Below are positions 24,344 to 36,600 of a DNA stretch of 64,000 bases, piece by piece. Under the pieces are notes generated by a model. It was not told where the DNA came from, made no database searches, and was given only the letters and a program-made list of their open reading frames with translations. The position numbers and the translations under genes are program-made. The DNA comes from Cervus elaphus (Eukaryota; Chordata; Mammalia; Artiodactyla; Cervidae): assembly GCF_910594005.1 (NCBI RefSeq), contig NC_057838.1:33348001-33412000 (forward strand), written 5' to 3'. Position 1 is the first letter of the stretch, and the number at the start of each line of letters is the position of its first letter.

Positions 24344-25204
24344 CATTCAGCCAACTGGATGTTACAGATACGGTTCCAACTACAGTAAAATTCATGCTCC
24401 AGTTCTCAATCCTCCAGTCCCTGAAAAGGTTGAATAATACCAAAGCAACATTTCAGTGTAACTGGATCCTACAGGAAAAGAATACACAAGGCAATTAGTT
24501 CCTTAGTCAAACACAATAAACACAAAAGCAGACACAGTCCAATTCATCCAATTTACTTGACAGAATCAAAGGGACTAATGTTAGAAGTCTCAACTTTTCA
24601 AAGCAAATACAGACTTAGAACAGAGGGTAAAGTAAGCTAAATTTATATCCTCTCCCCACCCTGCTCCTAGAACACTCCTCCTTCAAAGTACCACTTTAGT
24701 AGGAAGCTGCTGAGGACCAGATTGATAGCTTGACTATGGCTCCACCAATTCAACTGAAAACTTAAAGCTGACAGCCAGTTACTTCTATCCTAGAAATGTA
24801 AAAACACACACGTCACTGACCAGCACTGTATGGTTGTACAGAGTGACAGTGTAGATATGGAAGAAAAGCCAAGTTGAACTTCTCTGAAAAAAATACATAA
24901 AATCATTTCCCCAATAGCTTTGATGGAATAAATGCTCACATTCACAGTGTGAAAGATAACATACTAAACAAAACAGATCAAATGTTTTACTTTAGAGGTG
25001 TGCCTATTTGCGAAAACCACCATGTTTGATACTTTAATTAAATCTTTCCATTCTGGAACTGAAGTCAGTAAGGAGACATGTCGTGTAATTTCAGTTTATT
25101 AATAGTTTTGTTACGATTTTAAAAACTGGATTACAAAATGTTTAACTAGCTCTTGCCACTTATTTTCAAAAAGTCCTAAATTTGGTGTATTATGACAGTT
25201 TACA

Positions 25205-25284
25205 AGATCTTCTCGACTTAGGGACCAAACCTAAGTCTCCGCATTGGGAGTGGATTCTTTACCACTGAGCCACCAGGGAAGCCC
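25205..25284 (-). mobile_element. Bov-tA/CHR head fragment
   Basis: About 80 bases of complemented tRNA-like head (GATTCTTTACCACTGAGCCA, then CCAGGGAAGCCC). TACAAG occurs on both sides. It lies just beyond the ARL8B poly(A) site. Confidence 0.75.
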
Positions 25285-25536
25285 AGTACAAGTGATATCA
25301 TTGCCTCCATCCCACCCCACAAATCGCAGTGTCAGTCCTATGAATACTTAAGTGCTTATTTCAATTTTAACTGGCCCACAGACCCACTTCTTTGAAAGCT
25401 GAGCTGATTTCCTTCTAGCACATGGTCTATAGACTGTGTTCATGGTACCTTTCCAACCCCTTTCCAATGTGTCAGCACGTTCCATCATGATGCATATTTT
25501 AAGTTCAAACTGTCAATACAACCCTCAAAATGCAAG

Positions 25537-25542
25537 TTTATT
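25537..25542 (-). terminator. ARL8B: ARL8B distal polyadenylation signal
   Basis: AATAAA on the minus strand in the context TTCAATAAACTTGC, followed by a GT-rich stretch (GAGGGTTGTATTG) 15-30 bases downstream, which is the expected layout of a poly(A) site. Cleavage would fall near 25515-25525. Confidence 0.7.
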
Positions 25543-26696
25543 GAATAAAGCTGAGAAGAGCAGTAAACAGACAAAAAAATGCATCCACCTAAATTAAAAA
25601 AATTCACGTATTTACAAAGTTCAGTAACTGTTAGGTTTCACATGCAGAAGTTAATGCACAGGAAAATGTTGGTAGTAGTGTCTGGATGTCTTGAAATGCT
25701 GGAAGCAATGAAGAGACACACAAACACATTACGGTTCAGCTGTAGGTCAGTTAAACGAACCTATGCGGTCCCCGCAAAGTCACACAGTCTAGTTCTGGTT
25801 CCTCCTTTTAGGCACAAGCAAGTTGCCACATTCTTGGTAATGGTTCACAGTGACCATTAACGGTGTTGAGATACAGTAGCAAGTTTACATATCCCTTTGT
25901 TTACAGAACCATCCATCCCATCAGGGAAGTATGCAACATGCATCAAAGAGTAAGAACAGAATTTTAAAAGCTGAGGTTCTACTCATAAAACGTGAGTGGA
26001 GGAAAGCAAGTAGTGTCTGTGCAACACGGTGCAGTGTTTTGTACAGAATATTTTTAAGGCCATGGCAGTCTGTAAAGTAAAACTGCTATCATTAAAAGAA
26101 CTGACGGCTGACTGCACTCTGAGTGCTCAACACGTTTGGAAATGCACTGTCTACATGAGTGCTGCTTAACAAAAGAAACAAAATCACACACAGTGTGAGG
26201 CAACACATAAGCAGGTGTACCACAGACTTTTAGCTACTACAGAGGGCTATGTAAGTAATGATTCACAAGTGATCCAGTTTTCATATGTCCCTTTATGTGT
26301 TTGGAGATCACTAAGCTACCAAACATGTTCATGGAAGTCTGGACACATCTCTGTAGCACAGAGGCAAACAAGAGACGGCACTGGTTCCTCCGCTCTGTGT
26401 GATTATTCAACAACCTGCGGACTGGGCATGGTGACCTCAGAGAGAGCAGGCAGCTCTAGAGTTGTCACAATAGTCAGGATGTCCAAGGGCACCGGACAGA
26501 ACAGTGACAAAGCTTGTGTCGGTAAGAGAGAAAAATAAGACTTTCTATTTATCTCTAAGTATCTATTGTGCTGAAAGTCAACTTTATGACTGAATATAAA
26601 AAGTCAAGAGTTAGAGTGTCATGCAGCAACACTGGTTTAATAACTGGACAGAGAAAGAACAAACAGGTGTGTGAACAGTCTGACATTCTTAACACG

Positions 26697-26702
26697 TTTT
26701 AT
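26697..26702 (-). terminator. ARL8B: Possible proximal ARL8B poly(A) signal
   Basis: A second minus-strand AATAAA about 860 bases after the stop codon. Downstream GT-richness is weaker than at the distal site. It would give a short 3' UTR isoform if used. Confidence 0.3.
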
Positions 26703-27559
26703 TATATTGGCTGGAATGCTCTAAATTCATGAAAGCTTTTGAGAAAATCTTCAATTCCCAACCCCTTAAAAAAGTGTGTTGAACCAGGAGAAAAAAAAGG
26801 AGAAAAAATACAGAAGTAATGATCTGGACAGATACAAAACAGCATGCCTCAGTTCCTCCCGTACCCCCAACTGCTTTCTGGAGATGAAGAATTCTCACAG
26901 AGCAGAATGTGTTTAAAATTCATTGCCTAAGATCTTCCCAGTGTAAAGAACCAATAACAACATTGATCTGGTGCCTCTGCTCACTCTTTGCAGACCATTT
27001 TTAAAAATTCCTAAGGTGTAATTATACATTTCACATGCATTTGTGAGATATATAAACATTATGTTTCTATCCCACATGAGTCAAGCTAAAGGTTTGCTAA
27101 ATACTGTGTGTGGCACTAGAAACATCATGCTGTATCAAGTCAGTATCAGTATTAAGCTACTGGACTCTATAATGAAATATCATAGATAGACATTTACTGA
27201 AAACGAATAGAAAAACCTGGCCCAGAAAGACCAGAACAGAAGTATGCAATTTTTCTTGATTTAAGATGGTCAAAAGTGTGTTTGGTTTTTTTTAAAAAAA
27301 AAAAAAAAAGCTCTACACACTGTTAAAGACAAGCATATAGGAAGTCTTTTTGTGTGTGTTGACTTTATCATGACAACTCTAGCTGATTCTTTATGAAGGA
27401 TTAGGGATATACATCTTCAGCAGTGCACATGAGAAATAAACTCTGAAAAAGGCAATTTCTTGGGTTTAGGAAGGACCGTATTCTGGGAAGTACTTCAGAG
27501 GAACGGACAATAATTCTAGGATTAGAGCCAGGAAGGACTGGAAGACTTCAGGAGATGCT

Positions 27560-27609
27560 TCAGCTTCTTCTAGATTTTGAATGTTGAATAAGCCACTGAA
27601 GTGTGATAT
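27560..27609 (-). CDS. ARL8B: ARL8B exon 7, coding end
   Basis: 50 nt completing Asp171 and encoding [15 protein letters not shown] followed by TGA at 27562-27560. The acceptor is CCATCTTTAG. The basic SKSRRS tail is the normal ARL8 C-terminus. Confidence 0.97.
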
Positions 27610-30600
27610 CTAAAGATGGAGGGAAAAAAAGTGAAGATGTTAAGATATCAAAGTGAAGAAACTAGATATCAGAGATAATATTTAAAATACGGCTATTTCA
27701 AAGCGTATGTCAGGCCTGCCCTCTTCTTTTCTGCCTCTCTACTACTATAATACATAGGTATCTGTACCTGTACTGCCATTCTTCATTACCTGACCTTTGA
27801 GAGGTTAATCTGGAAACTCGAGGAACTCAACAGTCTCCAATTTAAAAGTTAAATTGTGTACAGAACAGCATGTGCCTTTCTTTATTCATTCAAAAGTTTA
27901 ATGATTGCCTGTAAGATCAGGTATTGCATGTGAAGTACCAGAAATGCAAAGAGATGGGAGAACCCCTCTCTACTTTCAAAGGTCTTCAGCATATAATAGT
28001 TGGAAAATACGTAAATATCGTTTAGATTTGGAGGATGGCCCTCACAGAATTCCAGGCACAGGAAAGCGCAAAAGAATAAACAAAGGCGGGAAACCGTGTG
28101 GAGCTCTAGATGGATGACAGGTGGTAAGAGGTAGCTGAAGCGCAGGGGTGGGGAAGGGATGCCGCCCACTGCTAAGGCGAGAGCAGGGGTCCTCAAGCTC
28201 ACCCTGACGTTGGGCGCTGGATATTCTTTGCTAGGAAGGTGGAGGGGAGAGTCTTTCCTGTGTATAGCAGAATAGTTCGCAACATCTATAACCCTGACCA
28301 CAAGATGCCATTACCACCACCCCCCACCCTCAGCTGTGAAAACGAGTCATGTCTCCAGGGACCTCCAAACAGCCCCAGTGGAGCACGGCTGGCTTCAGTT
28401 GAGCACCACAGACCTAGAGAGAGCCAGACACCCTTATGTGCCATTCTAAGAGGCTCAGAAGTTGGGACTTTATTCTCAAGTCAATAGGAAGTCATTGGAG
28501 AATTTTAAGCAGGGAAGCTATACTGTCTATTGTAAACTGTAAGTTCACTGTAGCAAGGTCAACAATGGCAACGGAGGAGGGCACCTGGGAGGGCTGCCGG
28601 TACAGAGACTGATCATTCACAACGGGAACAGGAAAGGGACGAAGGCCTGAAGCAAATCGGGTGTTGTAAGAACAGAGGAATAAAATGGGAAGCATATTTA
28701 AAATACAGAACTAACAGGACTGACCAAATGCAGTGGGTGAGAAAGAATCTTTTCGCCTGAGTAAGTGTGTGTTTATCATGGAGCTGCTGACTAACCCAGT
28801 GGCTAAAGGAAGAACAGATCTGGGAAAGAAAAAGACTGAGAATTCGGCAGTGAGCACATGAGGTTTGAGGCACAGAAGGGTAACACGTGGAGACGTTCAG
28901 CAGGTACTTTCAGCTGTACAGATCTGAGGAAGAAAGGAGATACCACTGTGGAGGTGGCAACTGAAGCTACAGTGCCTGAGAAGAGTCAGGAAAAGCACTT
29001 TTGACAGAAGGCAGCTAAATCAAAACACTGAATTACTATCCCTTGAGTTCTTTAAAATGTGTTACCCACATAAAGGATATGTGAGCATCTACTAGAAGCA
29101 GCGCTCTCTTCTATAAGCCTGGAGAATGTTCAACCTCCCAATTTTCCAGCTAACATTCATTACAGAAACTGTAAGCCAAACACTGTATATAAAGAAGAGC
29201 CTAGAGCTGAGATCTGAACAGACACAACCTGTTCAGAGTTGGGGAAACAATGTTAAGCAGGTAATTTGCACTTCAAGAGGAGGACAGCAGTGTGTAAAAT
29301 GAGCAAAGCCGCAATCACTGCAATTGAAAGGGGGGAAAGGGAAATGTGAAAGTGAAATGACTAGGTTTAAATATTTAAGAAGCACACTGTAAAAACAAAC
29401 AAACCTATGGACACTGGACTTACGTCATACCCTACAGACAGATGAATCCTTAAGACCAGACTAAAAGGCAAAAAGTAAGATATTCAGATGAAGGAGTAGT
29501 TACCTCTATGATAAAAAAGGCCGCAAGTATCAACCATCTTCAAAAAGACCATCTTCCCTGAAATAATCTACACTACACGTAGTTTGAGGACATATTACTA
29601 ATGAAACTAAGGGACCTCATGTTCCCCATTAGAAACCTGCAAGTATAACATACAACCCAACCCATGTGCAATGAATACTCTGGGGAACAATTTAGAAAAT
29701 TGGTAAATTTGGTACTAAAATATATTACAAAAGCTGAAATTAAGGAGAGTACTCTGAGATTTTTTACTCAAAAAGCTTGACTTGGCTGTTGCACTTCTCA
29801 CTCCAAATAAACAGGCCTTACAAACTAATTTTGAATCTAGTTAACAGTGCAGGTCAGCTTCCTTAAGCTTGATAATAATATAAAATGAACTGTGAAGATT
29901 AGGCTTAAAGAGCATTAAGAAGGTCTCACCAGTTCTCCTGCATTTCCTTCATAAATGAGCAAAGTATCTGACTAGTTTGTCACAGCAGAAAATAAGGGTT
30001 TTTTTTCCTACCGCTTCCAACACTTTCCCCTCCCCCATGTCAGAAAACTCCACAGGAAATTTAAGGGAGTCATGGATTTACAGAACAGCACAATGAACTA
30101 AAAATCATGGTTAGTATAGAACAGGGTTTCTCAATCTTGCCACTACTGACATTTTAGGCTGAACAACTCAGCTCTGGAGGCGACAGAATGTTTAGGACCA
30201 CCCTGGTCTCCACCCACCTGATGCCAGCATCGTGCTCCTCACTAAGAGAGAGTCTCCGGGGAAAAATGCCAAATGTCTCTGGGGGAAAAATAATCCCTCC
30301 GTGAAAACCTCTGCTGTGTAAGTAAATGCTCTCGTGAGGGCACAACTTAAAACTTAACAAGAGTTCCCCTCAACATAGGAAAAACATTTTAAATAAACTT
30401 GAAGTAACCCTAAGTGCTGGAACAGTCTGTTCTCAAATGAGCTAGATGATCCCAAAATAACAAGTCACTTATTCTAATTAATACAGGAGAGTTTGTGTCC
30501 ATCAGCAATGTAGTGGGCTCAGACTTCTCTGGGTAGTCTTTAAAGGAAGCCCAGAACCAGTGAGAAAAACCATCAGTACTATAAGCTAATTAGAGCAGGT

Positions 30601-33600
30601 CTGAGGGGAAAAGGGCGGGAGCTAAGATACAGATTGGAAATGACTGGGGGAAAAAAGTTAAGTATGGTGAGAAACAATACATATTGAATAAAAGCTAAAG
30701 AAAAAGTGTCAAAAAACTCTTTAAACACACTGTTTTGGCACTACTGATTTATTACATTTTATTCTGATATACTTTGTTAATTGGTGAAATGACTATGGAA
30801 GAATGGTGAGCGAGAGAGAATTTGAAGATGGGGAAGGAGCCATGAGCCAAGAGAACAGGCAGTCTCTAGAAGCGGAAAAGGACCAAGTAATGGATTCTCC
30901 CCTCTACAGTCTCCAGAAGGAGCTCGCCTGTAATTTTAGTCCTAGACCTTAGCTCAGTGAGGTCAGTGACAGGCTTCTGACTGACAGCAGCAAGAGAAAA
31001 TGAATATACTCCTGTGATGTCCCCCACAGGTTAAACACTGCAATTCATTTTTTTACTCACTCCTGTAAGAGAGTTTTGAAGTTGCTGCCACCATCCGCAT
31101 GTTACAGATGAGCACAACGCAGAAATCAGGGAGTTTCAGTGCTCTGTCCAAGGCCAGTGAGAAAGTAACAGGACCAGGTGCTCCACGCTGAGGCTGCCTT
31201 ACTCCAAAGCCCACGCTATTTCTAGCCACTATGCAGCCCTGATGGAGAGCCTCTTTTTCTACAGTGACCCACTGAGAGAAACTTTTTCACCAGTAACCAC
31301 CAACTGGGAGAAGTGAAGGAGCCATGAAAATCCCTTGGTTCCTACCCATCTGCTTTAAGGCACACGTATCAAACTCTCCTTTCAGACTTCAGTGGAGTCT
31401 GTCATGCCAGACAAGACGGCTTGAGAAGCTTGCGTCACAAAGTTATCTTTTACTAGGGAGTATTTTTTATTGCACTGTTACTGGTCTTTTCACTTGAGCA
31501 GCTGTCTAACACTGAAAAGCCTTTCATCTTGTCAAACACTTCTCTTTCTTTTCTTTTTTTTAACCTTCTGATCTTCTCTATGCCAATACACTTTAATTAA
31601 ACAATCCCTCACCAAATTAACAGACTGAAGTTGAGTCAGACATATTTATTCTTTACGGATACCGTGCTGGATTAAATGGTGACCCCTAAAAATTCACATC
31701 CACCCGGAACCTCAGAATTTATTTGGAAATTGGGTCTTTGCAGACATAGGATGAGGTAATTCTGGATTAGGGTTGGCCCTAATCCAGTAACATGTGTCCT
31801 TGGTAAGAAGAGAAAATAGACACTCAGACATACACACAGAGGAGAAAGCCATGCTGAAGCCAGAGGAAGAGGGTGGAGATACAAAGCTACCACCAAGGAA
31901 GGTCAAAGACTGCTGGCAGCCACACGCCAGGAAAAGGCAGGGAAAGATCCTCCCCTAGAGCCGTCAGAGAGAGCACGGCCCTGCTGACACCAAACTTCTA
32001 CCCTCCTAAACCTGAGAGAATAAATTTCTGCTCTTTCTAAGCCACCCCGTTTGTGGTACTTTGCAGTCCTAGGAAATTAATACAGAACATTAAGTAGGTA
32101 AAGGGTTATTTTTGGCTTATACTTGCGAGTGCTAACATACTGCAGTAATATACGGGTTTGATAAATGAAAAATCCTTACAGTGCCTGTAAACCAACCTCT
32201 GTTAAGTCTTATTTCAAGAACATCATTCTGTTATAAAGCACAGTTAACACACTAGCTCTGCAAAAATACAATAAGCTGATAGCACATAATTAATTTCATG
32301 TCTTTATTTCATTTACTTCTTTAAATAGCATAGAGCAGATTCAGGATACTGTATTTGTTGCTAAAAGGTATAATGCCTACTCTTTTTCCTGAGGCAAAAG
32401 CAATTGTACTTTATAGGAGAAATCAAGTAAACAGAAATAAAGGTAATAAACAGTAAAAAGAATGAGACATCCCTTCTATTGGTATCAACTTCTCCACAAA
32501 TATCAGTCATTTCTTACCTATATTATCCTTTTCTTTGCAAGAAATTGAATAGCAGCAAATTTCTCTATCCTGAATAGCAGACAGATTCCTGTAAAAAGCA
32601 GAATTAGGAAAGTTAAGTCTGGGCTTTTAAAACAATTGTCATCTTATCAATCTATGCTCAATTTTACTTGTTCTTTTAAATAATTATACTGAAGAAATGT
32701 TATTACTAATAAAATTTACGGGTTTACTTCTCTAGTATGTCAAGTTTACCTACCCCAAAATAGGGCTATGATCATTACTAAATAATGGAGCAAAGCTAAA
32801 CAAAACAGTGGGCAAAACAGTGTATCTTATGGGCAAAATAGAACCAATTTTTTTTAAAAAACCCATCATTCATTCTTAAGACATACATTTTTTCAATTAG
32901 CTGTTTCTCATCCAACGCATTAGGAAGATCTCTCTTGTTTCCAAGTACTAGCACCTTTAAAAAGAAAAGTCATTGAGTAAATTTTATGTAAGAAAACATC
33001 ACAGAAGCATATTCATATGTGTACACAGTAAAATCAGGTTACCTCATGCCATAGTATTAAAAGCATATTTACATGACCAGTGGCCTATCTCATTTCACTT
33101 CATAATTCAAATAAGCATTTACTCTAACTTCTATTAATGCCATGCAGATGTCTAATTCAATATGTGGCTACCAACTTCTGTTTAACGCAGAAGCGTGGCC
33201 AAGAGGAGCTACCCCTCGCCCAAGGCCAGGGGCGGCGACCAAGAGCACCAGGCTGCAACTGTGCAGGAGCAGCCGAGAGGAGCTACCCCACGCCCAAGGT
33301 CAGGGGCAGAGGCCGAGACAAGCTACCCCATGCCGGAGGTCAGGGGCAGAGGCCGAGACAAGCTACCCCACGCCCGAGGTCAGGGGCAGAGGCCGAGACA
33401 AGCTACCCCACGCCCGAGGTCAGGGGCAGAGGCCGAGACAAGCTACCCCACGCCCGAGGTCAGGGGCAGAGGCCGAGACAAGCTACCCCACGCCCGAGGT
33501 CAGGGGCAGAGGCCGAGACAAGCTACCCCATGCTGGAGGTCAGGGGCAGCAGCCGAGAGGAGCAATCCCATGTCTAAGGAGCGGCTGCTGCGGCAGGCGC

Positions 33601-36600
33601 AGGAGGGCCGAGAGGAGCTACTCCACGTTCAAGGTCAGGAGGGGCGGCTGTGAGAAGATACCCCTCGTCCAAGGCAAGGAGCAGCGGCTGCGCTTTGCTG
33701 GAGCAGCAGTAAAGAGATACCCCACGCCCAAGGTAAGAGAAACCCAAGTAAGACGGTAGGTGTTGCAAGAGGGCATCAGAGGGCAGACACACTAAAACCA
33801 TAATCACAGAAAACTAGCCAATCTGATCACAGGACCACAGCCTTGTCTAACTCAATGAAATGAAGCCATGCCTGTCCATCTTGGGTGGCCCAAGATGGAC
33901 AGGTCATTGTGGAGAGGTCTGACACAACATGGTCCACTGGAGAACGGAATGGCAAATCACTTCAGTACTCTTGCCTTGAGAACCCCATAACAGTATAAAA
34001 AGGCAAAATGACAGGATACTGAAAGAGTAACTCCCCAGGTGGTAGGTGCCCAATATGCTACTGGAGATCAGTGGAGAAATAACTCCAGAAAGAATGAAGG
34101 GATGGAGCCAAAGCAAAAACAATACCCAGCTGTGGATGTGACTAGTTATAGAAGCAAGGTCCGATGCTGTAAATAGCAATATTTTGCATAGGAACCTGGA
34201 ATGTTAGATCCATGAATCAAGGCAAATTGGAACTGGTCAAACAGGAGATGGCAAGAGTGAACGTCAACATTCTAGGAGGACTCAGCGAACTAAAATGGAC
34301 TGGAATGGGTGAATTTAATTCAGATGACCATTATATCTACTACTGTGGGCAGGAATCCCTTAGAAGCAATGGAGTAGCCATCATGGTCAACAAAAGAGTC
34401 CAAAATGCAGTACCTGGATGCAATCTCAAAAATGACAGAATGATCTCTATTCATTTCCAAGGCAAACCATTCAGTATCACGGTAATCCAAGCCTATGCCC
34501 CAACAAGTAACGCTGAAGAAGCTGAAGCTGAACAGTTCTATGAAGGTCTACAAGACCTTTTAGAACTAACATCCAAAAAAGATGTCCTTTTCATTATAGG
34601 GGACTGGAATGCAAAAGTAGCAAGTCAAGAAGCACCTGGAGTAACAGGCAAATTTGGCCTTGGAGTACGGAATGAAGCAGGGCAAAGGCTAACAGAGTTT
34701 TGCCAAGAGAATGCACTAGTCATAGCAAATACCCTCTTCCAACAACACAAGAGAAGACTCTACACCTGGACATCACCAGATGGACAACACCGAAATCAGA
34801 TTGATTATATTCTTTGCAGCCAAAGATGGAGAAGCTCTACAGAGTCAGCAAAAAACAAGACTGGGAGCTGACTGTGGCTCAGATTATGAACTCCTTATTG
34901 CCAAATTCAGACTTAAATTGAAGAAAGTAGGGAAAACCACTAGACCATTCAGGTATGACCTAAATCAAATTCCTTATGACTATACAGTGGAAGTGAGAAA
35001 TAGATTTAAGGGACTAGATCTGATAGAGTGCCTGATGAACCATGGACGGAGGTTCGTGACATTGTGCAGGAGACAGGGATCAAGACCATCCCCGTGGAAA
35101 AGAAATGCAAAAAGGCAAAATGGCTCTCTGAGAGGCCTTACAAATAGCTGTGAAAAGAAGAGAAGCAAAAAGCAAAGGAGAAAAGGAAAGATATACCCAT
35201 TTGAATGCAGAGTTCCAAAGAATAGCCAGGAGAGATAAGAAAGCCTTCCTCAGTGATCAACGCAAAGAAATAAGAAGAAAACAACAAAATGGGAAAGACT
35301 AGAGATCTCTTCAAGAAAATTAGAGATACCAAGGGAACATTTCATTCAAAGATGGTTTCGATAAAGGACAGAAATGGTATGGACCTAACAGAAGCAGAAG
35401 ATATTAAGAAGAGGTGGCAAGAATATATAGAAGAACTATACAAAAAAGATCTTCACAACTCAGATAATCACGATGGTTTGATCACTCACCTAGAGCCAGA
35501 CATCCTGGAATGTGAAGTCAAGTGGGCCTTAGAAAGCATCACTATGAACAAAGCTAGTGGAGGTGATGGAATTCCAGTTGAGCTATTTCAAATCCTGAAA
35601 GACGATGCTGTGAAAGTGCTGCACTCAATATGCCAGGAAATTTGGAAAACTCAGCAGTGGCCACAGGACTGGAAAAGGTCAGTTTTCATTCCAATCCCTA
35701 AGAAAGGCAATCCCAAAGAATGCTCAAACTACCGCACAAGTGCACTCATCTCACACGCTAGTAAAGTAATGCTCAAAATTCTCCAAGACAGGCTTCAGCA
35801 ATACATGAACCATGAACTTCCAGATGTTCAAGCTGGTTTTAGAAAAGGTAGAGGAACCAGAGATCAAATTGCCAACATCCGCTGAATCACTGAAAAAGCA
35901 AGAGAGTTCCAGAAAAACATCTATTTCTGCTTTACTGACTATGCCAAAGCCTTTGACTGTGTTGATTACAATAAACTGTGGAAAATTCTTAGAGATGGGA
36001 ATACCAGACCACCTGACCTTCCTCTTGAGAAACCTATATGCAGGTCAGGAAGCAACAGTTATAACTGGACATGGAACAATAGACTGGTTCCAAATAGGAA
36101 AAGGAGTAAGTCACGGCTGTATATTGTCACCATGCTTATTTAACTTCTATGCAGAGTACATCATGAGAAACGCTGGGCTGGAAGAAGCACAAGCTGGAAT
36201 CAAGATTGCCGGGAGAAATATCAATAACCTCAGATATGCAGATGACATCACCCTTATGGCAGAAAGTGAAGAGGAACCAAAACCCTCTTGATGAAAGTGA
36301 AAGAGGAGAGTGAAAAAGCTGGCTTAAAGCTCAACATTCAGAAAACTAAGATCATGGCATCTGTTCCCATCACTTCATGGGAAATAGATGGGGAAACAGT
36401 GGAAACAGTGTCAGACTTTATTTTGGGGGGCTCCAAAATCACTGTGGATAGTGACTGCAGCCATGAAATTAAAAGACGCTTACTCCTTGGAAGGAAAGTT
36501 ATAACCAACCTAGACAGCATATTAAAAAGCAGAGACATTACTTTGCTAACAAAGGTCCATCTAGTCAAGGCTATGGTTTTCCAGTGGTCCTGTATGGATG

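Larger units (their letters stand above)
17940..25516. other. Intergenic region between ARL8B 3' end and EDEM1 promoter
   Basis: About 7.6 kb with no gene detected. It holds seven SINE copies or fragments listed separately, a MIR element and G-rich runs near 20321-20340 and 21893-21905. 22070-22280 looks like a degraded L1-type piece but is uncertain. Confidence 0.75.
25517..27559 (-). other. ARL8B: ARL8B 3' untranslated region
   Basis: About 2 kb of AT-rich non-coding DNA follows the stop codon up to a canonical AATAAA. It is largely free of recognisable transposons, as expected of a conserved mammalian 3' UTR, apart from an A/T homopolymer near 27289-27309. The many short open frames here are not coding. 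The exact cleavage site is inferred. Confidence 0.75.
27610..32517. other. ARL8B intron 6
   Basis: Contains two MER5A copies, a MIR and an MLT1-like LTR, listed separately. The remaining sequence is unrecognised. No other exon is seen. Confidence 0.75.

Noticed and set aside
26215..26538. 107-codon plus-strand open frame
   Set aside because: It lies antisense within the ARL8B 3' UTR, with no family resemblance.
27882..28301. 139-codon minus-strand open frame in ARL8B intron 6
   Set aside because: It overlaps a MER5A remnant, has no recognised domain, and ARL8B exons splice precisely around it.
33261..33580. CRISPR-like array
   Set aside because: Units are directly abutting with no spacers and lie in a mammalian LINE.
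33137..33759. Three overlapping repetitive open frames (146, 205 and 152 codons)
   Set aside because: They arise from the 40-bp tandem array, which lacks stops in every frame. The sequence is the 5' part of a BovB LINE, not a host gene.
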